Below are positions 25,930-34,918 of a stretch of DNA of 64,000 bases, in pieces. The notes below the pieces were generated by a model, which was not told the DNA's origin, did not search any database, and saw only the letters and a list, made by a program, of their open reading frames with translations. Position 1 is the first letter of the stretch, and the number at the start of each line of letters is the position of its first letter. The stretch is from positions 1 to 64,000 of the forward strand of contig JBBAEA010000001.1 in assembly GCA_041656175.1 (NCBI GenBank), written 5' to 3'. The position numbers and the translations under genes are program-made. This DNA comes from JBBAEA01 sp041656175. GTDB taxonomy: Bacteria; Myxococcota_A; Bradymonadia; UBA4248.

Positions 25930-26931
25930 CTATTCTTCGTCTTCTTCCTCATCATCTTCGTCTTCTTCCTCATTATCTTTCACTTCAGCCTTCTTTTCTT
26001 CTTTTTTCACTTCGGCCTTCTTTTCTTCTTTTTTCACTTCAGCTTTCTTTTCTTCTTTTTTCGCTTCGGCCTTCTTTTCTTCTTTTTTCACTTCAGCTTT
26101 CTTTTCTTCTTTTTTCGCTTCGGCTTTTTCTACGGTTTTTTTGTCGTCGCAGTTTTTGCAATCGTCTTTTTTCTCATGGCAATCTTCGCCAACGCAAGCT
26201 GCTTTTTCTTCGAAAATGCATTTGTAGATAATACCAGCTACGATCGCGCCAATAATGGGAGCAACCCAGAAGAGCCATAGTTGGCTAACAGCAGTACCAC
26301 CGACGTAAGCAGCCACGGCCAAGGAGCGAGCGGGGTTTACGGATGTATTGGTGATGGGGATAGCGATTAAGTGAATAAGTGTTAAACACAGACCGATGGC
26401 GACAGGCGCAAGAGCGGCTGGAGCACGCTTATCGGTAGATCCGATAATGACGAGTAGGAAGAAGCAGGTTAGAACTGCTTCAGCTGTAAACGCGGCAGTT
26501 AGACCAACGGCTTTTCCACCAAAAGCGTTAACGCCGTTGACAAGTTCTTCTGACCAACCATTTGTTGCGAAGGTTCCAATAGCAGCATCCGCGCCAAACT
26601 GTGGATTTACGATAATGTAGATCACGCCAGCGCCGAGAATACCGCCGATGCATTGTGCAACGATGTAAGAGATGAGATCGCCAACGCCTTTAAAGCGTCC
26701 GCTCACAAACAAACCTACCGATACCGCAGGATTGAGGTGGCAGCCAGAGATGTGCCCAATCGCGTAGGCCATCGTTAAAACCGTTAAACCAAAGGCAAGC
26801 GCCACGCCCAAGTAGCCAATCCCGTTGTAAGGATTGCCAACTACGCAAGCAATAACAGCAGCACCACAACCGCCAAGAACCCACCAGAATGTACCAATTA
26901 GTTCTGCAACACTACGTTTCCACAGAGCCAT
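25930..26931 (-). CDS. aqpZ: Aquaporin Z-type channel with a long Lys/Glu tail
   Basis: 333 residues. Residues 1-240 are a complete six-helix MIP channel: NPA boxes at 67-69 (HLNPAV) and 199-201 (NTSVNPARS), and the water-selective filter residues His (LIHLIAIP), Thr (PITNTS) and Arg (NPAR), as in AqpZ; it should pass water. After [16 protein letters not shown] the protein continues for about 90 residues that AqpZ lacks: a cysteine cluster (Cys246, 251, 258, 261), then repeats of KKEEKKAE[V/A] encoded by a 27-bp tandem repeat, then an acidic [14 protein letters not shown] end. The tail should be cytoplasmic. GGAGG precedes the ATG at 26931; a frame opening at 27039 would cross the promoter. 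Confidence 0.95.
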   Translation of the reverse strand: MALWKRSVAELIGTFWWVLGGCGAAVIACVVGNPYNGIGYLGVALAFGLTVLTMAYAIGHISGCHLNPAVSVGLFVSGRFKGVGDLISYIVAQCIGGILGAGVIYIIVNPQFGADAAIGTFATNGWSEELVNGVNAFGGKAVGLTAAFTAEAVLTCFFLLVIIGSTDKRAPAALAPVAIGLCLTLIHLIAIPITNTSVNPARSLAVAAYVGGTAVSQLWLFWVAPIIGAIVAGIIYKCIFEEKAACVGEDCHEKKDDCKNCDDKKTVEKAEAKKEEKKAEVKKEEKKAEAKKEEKKAEVKKEEKKAEVKKEEKKAEVKDNEEEDEDDEEEDEE

Positions 26932-27030
26932 AACACCTCCGAATTCAGGGCCACTTGCAATCTGCGTAAACACCATGATCGCAGTCATGCACAAGGCCAT
27001 AACGCGCAGCAGCGCACAAACACAGCCTAG

Positions 27031-27059
27031 AAAATACACGTTTATTTATTGGCTGTCAA
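27031..27059 (-). promoter_or_regulatory. Sigma-70 type promoter of aqpZ
   Basis: On the minus strand a perfect TTGACA (27054-27059) is followed by 17 bp and TATTTT (27031-27036). Transcription would begin near 27024, giving a leader of about 90 nt before the aqpZ ATG. Confidence 0.7.
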
Positions 27060-27130
27060 ATAACGCTAAAGTGGGAGATTTGAGCTAGCCGCAAGGGCTA
27101 AGATGCGGGCGGACTGTGCATAAAAACAAG

Positions 27131-27167
27131 AAAGCTCGCCTAACGCACTTGGCGTTTGGCGAGCTTT
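27131..27167 (-). terminator. Rho-independent terminator after the 27196 gene
   Basis: AAAGCTCGCC-A-AACGC and GCGTT-A-GGCGAGCTTT (minus strand) form a long stem with one mismatch around a short loop. T-rich sequence (CTTGTTTTT) follows. It begins about 28 bp past the stop codon. Confidence 0.85.
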
Positions 27168-27195
27168 GTTAGAATCGCAGTTAAACAGTATAAGT

Positions 27196-27777
27196 TTAGT
27201 TAAGACTAAAAGCAGCCACCATATCTGTGTCGATCGACCAGTTGTCGTCGAGTTTTTGGTTCAAAATGATGACAACGCGCTTGCTATCGGGAGTCCAAAA
27301 TGCGTTTTTGATGCTAACGGCGGCGTATTTTGTTTTGGCGGTGTTGGAAAAAACCGTAGCATAACCCAAAGTCATAGATTGATCCCCCGCGCTTAAGGTT
27401 AGTTGCAAGTTCTCACCAATGACCTGGCCACCGAGTGTGTAGCCAGCAGGTGCCACAAAACCCGCAACGCCTGTTTGCGATATGGCGTAGGGTGCAACAG
27501 CGGGGCTTTGGAGTGCTTTTTGTAGGTTAATGCCCTGCAGCGGTACAACCAGTGTTGGGCCAGTTCCGCCTATTTTGTAAATGACGAGACTGTGGCCTGA
27601 GAGCTTGCTTCCCTGCACAACGGCGTAAAAATCGGGGTTAACGCCAAAGCCAACGAATTCCATGGTGATTTTATCGGCATCTTGCGCGGATGCTTCGTGG
27701 TATGGGAAAAGGTTGACCAAAAAGACCAAGCAAAACGCTCCGATTAGGAGCATAAAGGTTTTGAAACGTCCACTCAT
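27196..27777 (-). CDS. Secreted protein of unknown function
   Basis: 193 residues. Signal peptide: SGRFKTFMLLIGAFCLVFLV with a likely cut after ASAQ near residue 34, so it is periplasmic or exported. The mature part is beta-rich, beginning ITMEFVGFGVNPDFYAVVQ and ending FWTPDSKRVVIILNQKL, which loosely recalls secreted propeller-like or DUF2259-type proteins; the match is too weak to name. GGAGG lies 6-7 nt before the ATG at 27777. It is monocistronic with its own terminator and lies upstream of aqpZ in the same direction. Confidence 0.75.
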   Translation of the reverse strand: MSGRFKTFMLLIGAFCLVFLVNLFPYHEASAQDADKITMEFVGFGVNPDFYAVVQGSKLSGHSLVIYKIGGTGPTLVVPLQGINLQKALQSPAVAPYAISQTGVAGFVAPAGYTLGGQVIGENLQLTLSAGDQSMTLGYATVFSNTAKTKYAAVSIKNAFWTPDSKRVVIILNQKLDDNWSIDTDMVAAFSLN

Positions 27778-27984
27778 CGCTGCCTCCAAAGGTTTATAGC
27801 AAAGAACTAACCCCACTACAGATACGCCCAAATAATGATTTTATTTATTTTCGCCGTAGTTGCAAGCGCTTTGTTCGGCTTGAAGCTGTTTTAGATGGAT
27901 ATTGACGGGGCATTCACCGATCTTTGCTCATATTTTAATTTTTTCGATCATAAGCTTACTCTAATTCAGTAGGGCAGCGCCCTC

Positions 27985-28110
27985 ATAGAACAGAGCGGTA
28001 CTGGTGTAGAGGCAGCTTTCAAACCTGCTCTTGATGAATGCAAAAATCGTATAAAGCGCAATCGTAGGGCAAGGGAAGAGAGACTATCGCATAAAATAAA
28101 GTCAAGACAT
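27985..28110 (-). repeat. Decayed F2 repeat
   Basis: Contains GGCAGCTTTCAAACCTGC, a TTGATGAATGC block and ATAAAATAAAGTCAAGACATCAA, in the order of the reverse-oriented F2 copies at 54846 and 56078, but with the middle replaced. The rest of the 27778-28135 spacer shows nothing else. Confidence 0.4.
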
Positions 28111-28135
28111 CAAGTCTTCCCGTAGCCGTTACATG

Positions 28136-30079
28136 CTACTCCAAAACAAAGCCCTGCCTCAGTTCTATGTTCTCGCCTTCAAAGGCTTGGAACACCCAGC
28201 GATCTTTCTTAGCATCTAAACAATTGAGAAAGTTCTGCGACACTTGCTTTGAATCTACTTTATAGCTTTTAACCGTTCCGTTTGGCTGAACTACGATGTT
28301 AATATAGATCTTTGAAACAGAAGCTTGCCCCATTTTGAGTTCTCTTTTGTGGCACTCTTGTATGGTTCTTGATACCGATTTAAGGCCGCTGTTAAAGGCT
28401 AGTCTATCACTTTGCCCTGGCCGTTTTAGACCTGCGTATTTAGAGGCTTGTACAAAATTTGTAGCATCGCTTTGTTGAATGGTTTTGGGAATAACTTGTA
28501 TAGAATCCCGGCGCCCTAAGCTAGGTAAGGCTGCGGAATTGGCGAGTTTAGAGGGTTCTGCGTCTGCATTTGGGAGTTTTGAGCCGTTCGCGCTGTTTGC
28601 ATGAGCGTTTGCTGTATTTTGCCTTGCATTGCCATTACTGCGCTCTGGTTTTGTGTTGTAGTGGATATTTTGTGTAATGATTTCAAAATCGTCTTCAGGC
28701 GTGTAGCGGCTGAGCTCATCTTCATCGACGTAGGAACCTTCAACCGAAGCAAGGCTTCGATCGATGTATTGTACCTGTGTAGGCTCTTCGTCGTTTTTAA
28801 GAAAGATGAAGGCAAAGACTCCTATACCCACGACGCCTAAGAGTAAGAAGGCTAAAATAAATAAACGTCGAATTTGCTTTCTTTGTACATTTTGCAGATG
28901 TTCGATTTGCAGCAGCATGGAGTGCTCTGCGCTTGGAAGTGGCTCTAGATCTTCCTCCGCTTCTCGCAGGAGGTCGATTTTTGCGAAAATATCATCGCTC
29001 TGGCGTACACTTTTCTCTACGGTGGAAACTCGCGCGACTTCATTGCTATCGCCAAAAACTATGCGTTTAATCTCTTCGCTGTCCAGCGCTTTGTTCGGCG
29101 AACTTTTAAACTCTTCGCTTGGATTTGTAATGGCGTCGATCTCTTGTTGGGAATACACTTGGGTGCTTTCGTCTAGATCAATGGCATCTAGCAACCTATC
29201 GCTTGGTTCTATCGAAATTGCCTCATCACCTTCCCTTGAGGTCTCTACAGCATCGCTTTGAGCAATGGTAATGACATCGCTCTCTTGGCTGGCGAGATCT
29301 ATGCTGATTTCATCGATATCTAAAAACTTGTCCTCGAGTTCCGTATTGATCTTAAGTTCTTCCTCTATCGATACGTCGAGGCTAATTTCGGGCAGGCTGA
29401 TGTCTTTTAGTCCTTGAATACTGGGGCTAGAGTTTTGGCTTGAGTTAGCTTCACCCAAGCGCGCCAATTCTTCTAAACCGATGCCAGAATCTGTGCGACG
29501 CACAGCATCAAAGTTTGTGCTCGGTGTTTGTTCTAGGCGATTTTTTAGCCCCGCGATATTAGGTTTTGAGCGCCGCAGTACATCTTTGCCACTTGAGCTA
29601 GGGCTAGGCGAATTGAGAAGTGGCGGCAGTGAGTAGCTCGAACTTTTGGACAGAAATGGAGCAGGTGGTGGTGGCGGTGGCGGCGGTTCGTTTTTGGCGA
29701 GTATTGCACTGCTAAAAGCTTCTACTTCTAACGCGGGCTTCCACTCAACTAAACTTTTGTGCCACACAAAACTTGATTCCGGCGCTTCGCCAGTTTCAAA
29801 GCGTTGAATCAGTTCATCTTTGCGAAAAGGGCCTCGACTCTCGCCGTTAACGGAAAAATACCAGTCTGCCAGCGAACGCGTTGGCGAAATGGCGGGACGT
29901 GCGGATGAACTCCTCCACTTTTCAAGTTTTTTGCTCGTCTCTTCTTTGACGTTTGCGAGATCTACTCGCATCAATATTTGGTTGTCGCAATGACGACATT
30001 GCAAGCGCACTACCGACTTAACGATTTTTTCATCGGGGACAAGATACGAGGCTTGGCACTGATCGCAAACTATCCGCAT
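28136..30079 (-). CDS. Zinc-ribbon / GYF_2 / single-TM / AgmX-PglI C-terminal protein
   Basis: 647 residues. A zinc ribbon opens the protein (Cys5, Cys8, Cys28, Cys31), then a GYF_2-like domain at about 72-122 (WYFSVNGESRGPFRKDELI ... FVWHKSLVEWKP), a proline run, a long acidic low-complexity region, one transmembrane helix near 425-447 (LFILAFLLLGVVGIGVFAFIFL), a Gln/Asn/Ser-rich stretch and a C-terminal domain (560-645) like the AgmX/PglI C-terminus, itself TonB-like (SKIYINIVVQPNGTVKSYKVDS). Such proteins are typical of Myxococcota and linked to gliding and envelope machinery; the N-terminus would be cytoplasmic and the C-terminus periplasmic. It shares this architecture with the 57079 gene. 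The start is the ATG just before the ribbon. Confidence 0.85.
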   Translation of the reverse strand: MRIVCDQCQASYLVPDEKIVKSVVRLQCRHCDNQILMRVDLANVKEETSKKLEKWRSSSARPAISPTRSLADWYFSVNGESRGPFRKDELIQRFETGEAPESSFVWHKSLVEWKPALEVEAFSSAILAKNEPPPPPPPPAPFLSKSSSYSLPPLLNSPSPSSSGKDVLRRSKPNIAGLKNRLEQTPSTNFDAVRRTDSGIGLEELARLGEANSSQNSSPSIQGLKDISLPEISLDVSIEEELKINTELEDKFLDIDEISIDLASQESDVITIAQSDAVETSREGDEAISIEPSDRLLDAIDLDESTQVYSQQEIDAITNPSEEFKSSPNKALDSEEIKRIVFGDSNEVARVSTVEKSVRQSDDIFAKIDLLREAEEDLEPLPSAEHSMLLQIEHLQNVQRKQIRRLFILAFLLLGVVGIGVFAFIFLKNDEEPTQVQYIDRSLASVEGSYVDEDELSRYTPEDDFEIITQNIHYNTKPERSNGNARQNTANAHANSANGSKLPNADAEPSKLANSAALPSLGRRDSIQVIPKTIQQSDATNFVQASKYAGLKRPGQSDRLAFNSGLKSVSRTIQECHKRELKMGQASVSKIYINIVVQPNGTVKSYKVDSKQVSQNFLNCLDAKKDRWVFQAFEGENIELRQGFVLE

Positions 30080-30225
30080 GTTACATCACAATCTAATGAT
30101 AACTACACAACTTTCTCCCACTCTCACCCCACGCTGCAATCTGACACAAAGCGAGTGGAATGCCAAGTAAATGAGGTGAGGGGGCTGGCGCGAAAAAGAT
30201 TCAGCTTTTTCTATGGAAACTTTGA

Positions 30226-30378
30226 TTAAACAAACCCCGTCTATGTGCTTACGCCCTTAGGACCCGTTTTTGTGTGTAGAGTTTTGATTTTATTGATTTT
30301 AAACGCTCGCCTGAATTTCATTTTGTAATTAAGGGCAGGTTTGAAACCAGCCCCTGCTGTTTTTGCTTTAATCAGATT
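30226..30378 (+). repeat. F2 dispersed repeat
   Basis: CAAACCCCGTCTA, CGCCCTTAGGACCCG, the core TTTTGATTTTATTGATTTTAAACG, CTCGCCTGAATTTC and GGGCAGGTTTGAAACCAGCCCC in order. The first hairpin is lost. Bases 30370-30415 add an F4-like fragment. The promoter of the 28136 gene (minus) should lie in 30080-30225 but was not resolved. Confidence 0.75.
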
Positions 30379-30457
30379 TTTGCAAAAAGAAAAAAGCTCC
30401 CCGCAAAGCTCAAAAGAAATACCTAATGCGGAGCTGGGGCAGAGCGCCATCAATAGA

Positions 30458-31528
30458 TCAGACAAATGGGCTGCTGGGGACAGCGTTGATTTTACTCGCC
30501 TCTATCAAAGTGTAGGGTATGAGCGCCTGTGATTTAAGGGGGTGGGCTTTGAGTATGCGATCGAGCTCTGCGATGAAATCGCCATATTGCGGTACAGGAA
30601 TGTTTTGGCAACCTTGGGATGATGCGTGTGATTCTGGGCAGCTATGGATATTGATGCCGATAGCTCTAGCCGACGTGTAGCGTGGGTCGCGTTCTGCAAT
30701 CGCGCGTCGTGAGCGTTCGTAATCAATAAGGCTCAAAGCTAGTTCACCCGCTTCACTTCGTATTACCTCAATTTCGCTGACAGCGTTGAGCGCTCTGTAC
30801 TGGACGCTCTCGGCGTTTTGTTCGAAAATAAGGGGAGCTTGAGAAGAGAGCGCATCATATTCGATGATGGCTTGCATATGCCGAATTTCACGCGTTCGGT
30901 GCAATCCTAATTGGTAAAAGTACTGCCCATCGCGTAGGTGCGCTGTGCCTTGGGGCCAAGCGATATTGGGGGAGAGAGCAGCGTTGTAGGCTTTGGCATG
31001 GGGGCGCGAGTTCTTGTCTAAGTAACACAAAATGACGCAGTCGCAAAATCCTTTACCGTAGCTCGAAAAATAGTCACTCGCCGTTCCTGCGTCCAATGCG
31101 CGCTGTGCCATAAGCGCTTCTTGTCCTTGAACGATGTAGCCATTTTGAACTTTAGCACCACGTATACCCAAAAGCTGAGCTTGCATAGGGAGATCCCAAA
31201 AAAGAGCCGAACTCGCCAGTATGGTGGCGCGCGCATCATTATATAATGATGCGCTATCGAGTTTTGCGATTACGCGAGCACTCAGGTTTGGGCCAAGCAA
31301 AGTTTCGGCCAAAACGGGAAAGCGCTCTTCGAGTAAAAGTCGCGTTTTCGGACAGAGTAAACCGTTAGCGTTGAGTTGTTTGGGGTGCTCGCGCTGAAAG
31401 TCGATAATGGCTTGAATGCTTTTGATGCTCCATGCATCGGTATTATGGCATAGCACTGCTTGCAGCTTACGTTTCCAATCCATACGTAGGCCAAGCGCCG
31501 AGTTGTACACAAGCGCAGCGTTTAACAT
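30458..31528 (-). CDS. Protein with PG-binding-like start and SxGC (YkuD-like) motif
   Basis: 356 residues, no signal peptide. The N-terminal 80 residues resemble a peptidoglycan-binding-1 fold (SIKSIQAIIDFQREHP ... NANGLLCPKTRLLL). The C-terminal third has GINIHSCPESHASSQGCQN, a His followed by SxGC, recalling the catalytic His/Cys arrangement of L,D-transpeptidases, though the spacing is shorter than in YkuD. The middle is unfamiliar. A peptidoglycan-linked or phage-derived role is inferred, not shown. The ATG follows the upstream gene's TAG by one base, so translation is probably coupled to the 31530 TPR-like gene; there is no separate Shine-Dalgarno. Confidence 0.6.
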   Translation of the reverse strand: MLNAALVYNSALGLRMDWKRKLQAVLCHNTDAWSIKSIQAIIDFQREHPKQLNANGLLCPKTRLLLEERFPVLAETLLGPNLSARVIAKLDSASLYNDARATILASSALFWDLPMQAQLLGIRGAKVQNGYIVQGQEALMAQRALDAGTASDYFSSYGKGFCDCVILCYLDKNSRPHAKAYNAALSPNIAWPQGTAHLRDGQYFYQLGLHRTREIRHMQAIIEYDALSSQAPLIFEQNAESVQYRALNAVSEIEVIRSEAGELALSLIDYERSRRAIAERDPRYTSARAIGINIHSCPESHASSQGCQNIPVPQYGDFIAELDRILKAHPLKSQALIPYTLIEASKINAVPSSPFV

Positions 31529-31529
31529 G

Positions 31530-32408
31530 CTAGAACACTATATGTAGATTCGCGCCCCCAGCGCCAATAGACCAGCTCAAGGTTTTGTCGGTGTTTGCTT
31601 TTAACTTATAGCGCTGGTAGCCTCCAAAGACTGCCATGACGGTTCCCGTAATGAGTAAGCCCGTGCCAACGCCGATTAATGCATAACCTGCACGGTTTTG
31701 TTGAAGATTTTCAAAGATGACGCGATTTGTCTTCGCTTTTTCTTGGAAGCGGCAAATTCCATCATTATCGCAATCAAGAAAATCACTCATTCTGAACGTT
31801 ATGGGCATTTTCGCAACGCCGATGCCAACACCAGTAAACACGATGCCTGCTATGCCTAAGCCCACGCCCGTCCACATTATGGTGCTGTGGTATGAAATTT
31901 CATCTTTTACCAAGAGCTCATATTCGGCGCTTTGGCTAGCCAGCGTCTGTAACTGCTGGTCTAGCTCTGTCTGTATTACTTGATCTTCTTCGTCGATGGC
32001 GGACTCTTCAGGCGTTGGTATTGCTTCGAGTTCTGCCTCTAAGCGCGATTTCCAGTATAATTGTGCAAGAGTGGGCTCGGCAGAAAACTCGGATAAATAA
32101 TCCGTTGCCTTTCTAAAATGAACAAGTGCATTCTCTTGGTCTTCGATTTTTTGGTACGTTTTTGCCAAAATGTAGTTGAGTAGCGGCGCGCGCTCGCAGA
32201 TCATTTGCATCTGGAAAGCTTGCGTCAAAGCTTCGACATAGTCTTCTTGCTCGAAAGACTCAGTAAACTTTACATAAAGTGCAATCCACTCGCTGTTGCT
32301 CTCTAAACCGTAGCAAGCGTCTTGCGCCGACGCGCGATTTGGCGCCAAAATCACCATGAACACTGTAGCCAAAAGCAAAACTGTGACACAAAGCTGTTTT
32401 ACCTGCAT
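31530..32408 (-). CDS. Secreted TPR-like protein with two C-terminal membrane helices
   Basis: 292 residues. Signal peptide QVKQLCVTVLLLATVFMVILA ending at ASAQ. Residues 30-130 are TPR-like (ALTQAFQMQMICERAPLLNYILAKTYQKI, ENALVHFRKATDYL). An acidic linker follows, then two hydrophobic Gly-rich helices (GVGLGIAGIVFTGVGIGVA and ALIGVGTGLLITGTVMAVFGG), the pattern seen in many myxobacterial exported TPR proteins. GGAG lies 6 nt before the ATG at 32408, favouring it over the ATG four codons upstream. It is directly followed by the 30458 gene and probably forms a two-gene unit. Confidence 0.8.
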   Translation of the reverse strand: MQVKQLCVTVLLLATVFMVILAPNRASAQDACYGLESNSEWIALYVKFTESFEQEDYVEALTQAFQMQMICERAPLLNYILAKTYQKIEDQENALVHFRKATDYLSEFSAEPTLAQLYWKSRLEAELEAIPTPEESAIDEEDQVIQTELDQQLQTLASQSAEYELLVKDEISYHSTIMWTGVGLGIAGIVFTGVGIGVAKMPITFRMSDFLDCDNDGICRFQEKAKTNRVIFENLQQNRAGYALIGVGTGLLITGTVMAVFGGYQRYKLKANTDKTLSWSIGAGGANLHIVF

Positions 32409-32445
32409 GTTTTTCTCCATCTACAGAGCTTCCCCGCACGAAATA

Positions 32446-33294
32446 CTATATTAAATTATCCTCTGGATCGTAAACAAATGAGAGACAATAAAGGTCAAGG
32501 TCGCAAGCCCAAACATGTCGTAACGCCCTCACAAACTCCTCATAATTCTCGTTCTCGGCAGCCGACCAAGACGCGAGCCCTTTTTTGGGTGAACGCAACA
32601 ATTCGTCAAACCCTGCTTCATCTAAAACTTTAATGGTATCGCCTTTGCTATTGAGCTTCAAAGCCTTGCTCTGCTTTGTCCCCGTCGTTCCCTTGGAGCC
32701 AATAATCAAGTAGTCAATTTTGCTCGACACCGATCCCTGCGTCTCGATCCCGACTTCCAAAAGCGCGTTTTCCGCATCCTCGCGCTTCATGTGCGATAAT
32801 CTACCAGCAATCGCTGCGGTCTTTCGCTGCATAAAAGACTCATCACCAAAAACGCCCAACAAAAGCGCCTTACACTGCTCGACATCCAAGAATCCCCATT
32901 GTATTTCCTCGATTGGAGAAAGATAATCCGCAATCGCCGAGCGCGTAAAGTCCTTACAAAACTCTGCATGCCCCAAGTGCTCAAAAAATGGCAACAAAAT
33001 CTCATCTTGGCGCTCTTGAGTAACGATGCGAAATCGCCTGTGACCCGCGTCACTCAACAACATCAGCATCGCCACACATTCCGATGAAGCCTGCAAACTT
33101 GCCGGCGGATCCATAATGATGGCCTTCATCGCCGATTCCCAATCATACATCAAGCCCGCGTCCAAACCGAGCGTCCTCTGCGCAAAGTCGCCCAAACGCA
33201 AGTAGCGCTCCACCATGGTTTTATCGCGACTGCCCACGATGTTGAGCGTATCTTCGATATATCCAGAATAAATGTCGTAAACATACAAAGTCAT
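32446..33294 (-). CDS. BRCT-domain protein of unknown function
   Basis: 282 residues. The N-terminal 160 residues are unfamiliar (LYVYDIYSGYIEDTLNIVG start). Residues about 165-245 look like a BRCT domain of the DNA-ligase type: TAAIAGRLSHMKREDAENAL, VSSKIDYLIIGSKG, and IKVLDEAGFDELL. BRCT domains bind phosphoproteins or DNA ends, and in bacteria are best known from NAD-dependent ligase. No ligase or polymerase domain is present here. The ATG at 33294 follows GGAAGAG; the longer frame starts at a TTG that overlaps this site. It lies 37 bp upstream of the TPR-like gene and may be co-transcribed with it. Confidence 0.7.
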   Translation of the reverse strand: MTLYVYDIYSGYIEDTLNIVGSRDKTMVERYLRLGDFAQRTLGLDAGLMYDWESAMKAIIMDPPASLQASSECVAMLMLLSDAGHRRFRIVTQERQDEILLPFFEHLGHAEFCKDFTRSAIADYLSPIEEIQWGFLDVEQCKALLLGVFGDESFMQRKTAAIAGRLSHMKREDAENALLEVGIETQGSVSSKIDYLIIGSKGTTGTKQSKALKLNSKGDTIKVLDEAGFDELLRSPKKGLASWSAAENENYEEFVRALRHVWACDLDLYCLSFVYDPEDNLI

Positions 33295-33332
33295 TGCAAT
33301 CTCTTCCAATAAAATTCAATTTCTTTTTGGGT

Positions 33333-33478
33333 GGGGGGGCAAGCCCCCCTACGCCCGAGCCTCACGCCTGCATTCGCTAAAAGCTGCAAAATAATTTGCA
33401 CCGTCTTGGCTGTGCGCCAAGCCAGTGCAAATTATGCATCTTTTGTGAATGAAGGCGCGGGGTCTCGTGCTACCCCCC
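33333..33478 (-). repeat. F1 hairpin family, long form L7 (divergent)
   Basis: Minus strand: GGGGGTAGCACGAG, an inner palindrome with apical arms TGCATAATTTGCAC and GTGCAAATTATTTTGCA, then GAGGCTCGGGCGTAGGGGGG and a G/C hairpin. It is the most diverged long copy, with outer stem GCACGAG/CTCGGGC. It separates galU from the BRCT gene. The remaining spacer to 33666 shows nothing. Confidence 0.8.
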
Positions 33479-33666
33479 GTTTAATGGGCGAGAACAGTAG
33501 GTTTCGCCTCAGAATCAACAGCATTTGTAACGCTAAGAGCGCGTCTTTGGCAATATGAATGATCTAAAGTAAGCAAACTAGCGAAGGCTGGCACCAAGAT
33601 GGGCTGCTATGACATATTGTGACAATTATTTATTCTTTTGCTAGAGCCTGTAGTATAAAATTAATT

Positions 33667-34533
33667 TTAATACTCATAGTTCGGCTTTTGCTCAACGCGG
33701 CGCAAAAGTTCTTCACAGGCTCTACGGACCTGCTGCGAACTATCGGGATCGCGCAATGCAAACTCAATACTTGCCGTTAGCAGCCCTAAGGGCTGGCCTA
33801 CGTCGTGACGCGTTCCCTCGTACACAATGCCGTAAAGCTCGTGCTCCGCACTAAACCGTCGCAAAGCGTCTGTAAGCTGAATTTCATCGTTCTTGCCGGG
33901 ACTTTGCGTCTTTAGGTAGTCAAAAATCACTGGGCTCAAACAATAGCGACCCGTAACCGCAAGACTAGAAGGCGCAAGCGAAGGCTCGGGCTTTTCGACC
34001 AAATCCACCAATCGCAACACAGCATCGCTGTATGGCTCCGCCTTGACCATGCCGTACTGGCGGCGTTGTTCGTAGTCAACCTCCATCAGCAAAATCGAGG
34101 GAACTCGTTTACAGAGTAAAGCCGTACCGTTTTGCATCAAAACCTCGTCGGGGAGGAGAACTGCGAAGTTACGATTGCCAACTAAGGCTTGAGCACACAA
34201 AACGGCGTCGCCTAAGCCGCGAGGTTTGTCTTGGACGCATGCCATAAGCTTCACTTCATCGTGAAGTTTTCCGTAAGAATGGTCTTGGAATTCGGCGCTT
34301 AAATCCGAGGAGTCGAAACGCAAAAAGTGCCCGAAAACATCCGACTTTTCGGGACCAATGACAAAGATTATTTCCTTGCAGCCGGCTTTAATGGCTTCTT
34401 CTAGAGCGTAGCTAGCGCTTGTGCGGCGCCAAACGGGCAGCAGCTCTTTAGCGACGGTTCTTGTTATTGGTAACCAACGGGTTCCGCGACCAGCAACAGG
34501 TATAACAGCTACTTCTACTGGACTATTTGTCAT
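33667..34533 (-). CDS. galU: UTP-glucose-1-phosphate uridylyltransferase
   Basis: Makes UDP-glucose from UTP and glucose 1-phosphate for envelope polysaccharide and glycogen-type sugars; cytoplasmic. The nucleotidyltransferase signature GRGTRWLPITRTVAKELLPV opens the protein; EEAIKAGCKEIIFVIGPEK, PRGLGDAVLCAQALV, FAVLLPDEVL, LVEKPEPSLAPSSLAVTGRY and TRHDVGQPLGLLTASIEFALRDP follow as in GalU. 288 residues is normal. TTGGAAAC lies just upstream of the ATG. Apparently monocistronic. Confidence 0.94.
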   Translation of the reverse strand: MTNSPVEVAVIPVAGRGTRWLPITRTVAKELLPVWRRTSASYALEEAIKAGCKEIIFVIGPEKSDVFGHFLRFDSSDLSAEFQDHSYGKLHDEVKLMACVQDKPRGLGDAVLCAQALVGNRNFAVLLPDEVLMQNGTALLCKRVPSILLMEVDYEQRRQYGMVKAEPYSDAVLRLVDLVEKPEPSLAPSSLAVTGRYCLSPVIFDYLKTQSPGKNDEIQLTDALRRFSAEHELYGIVYEGTRHDVGQPLGLLTASIEFALRDPDSSQQVRRACEELLRRVEQKPNYEY

Positions 34534-34724
34534 ACGGTTTCCAAGAAGGAGAAAGCAAGGCTTCGAGTTTTATACGCACATGTTCGCCTTTTGCGCAATA
34601 ATGTTCAATGCTTTTTGCGATGCGCCTTGTTTTGTTAGGACAAGTCCTTGTCACTGCATAGAGTCGAGGACTTAAAGTCCGTGCGCTACACGAATATATC
34701 ACTTGCTCAGTCTGTTGGGTAGGA

Positions 34725-34865
34725 GGGGGTAGCCCAAGATCGCCCGATAAATTCGCCCGTATATGCATTTTATGCCTTGGTTTGGCATAGCCAAAACAAG
34801 GCATAAAATAAAGCAGATACAGGCGAATTTTGAGGGAAGCTTGGGCGTAGGGGGAAACTTCCCCC
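34725..34865 (+). repeat. F1 hairpin family, long form L5
   Basis: GGGGGTAGCCCAAGATCGCC and GGGAAGCTTGGGCGTAGGGGG ends. The outer stem is GCCCAAG/CTTGGGC, the next AATTCGCC/GGCGAATT, and the apical stem GCATTTTATGCCTTGG/CAAGGCATAAAAT is unlike the other copies. Only the ends are conserved, and pairing is kept. It lies past the end of the porin gene. Confidence 0.9.
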
Positions 34866-34918
34866 TACGCCCAAAAAGTCGAGAACTGTGTAGCTTTCAG
34901 ACTTGAGTAGCGCAGCGA

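Noticed and set aside
25757..26227. Plus-strand ORF with a long serine run and [15 protein letters not shown] repeats
   Set aside because: It is the complement of the Lys/Glu-repeat tail of aqpZ. No ribosome-binding site, and the aqpZ frame is supported by clear homology.
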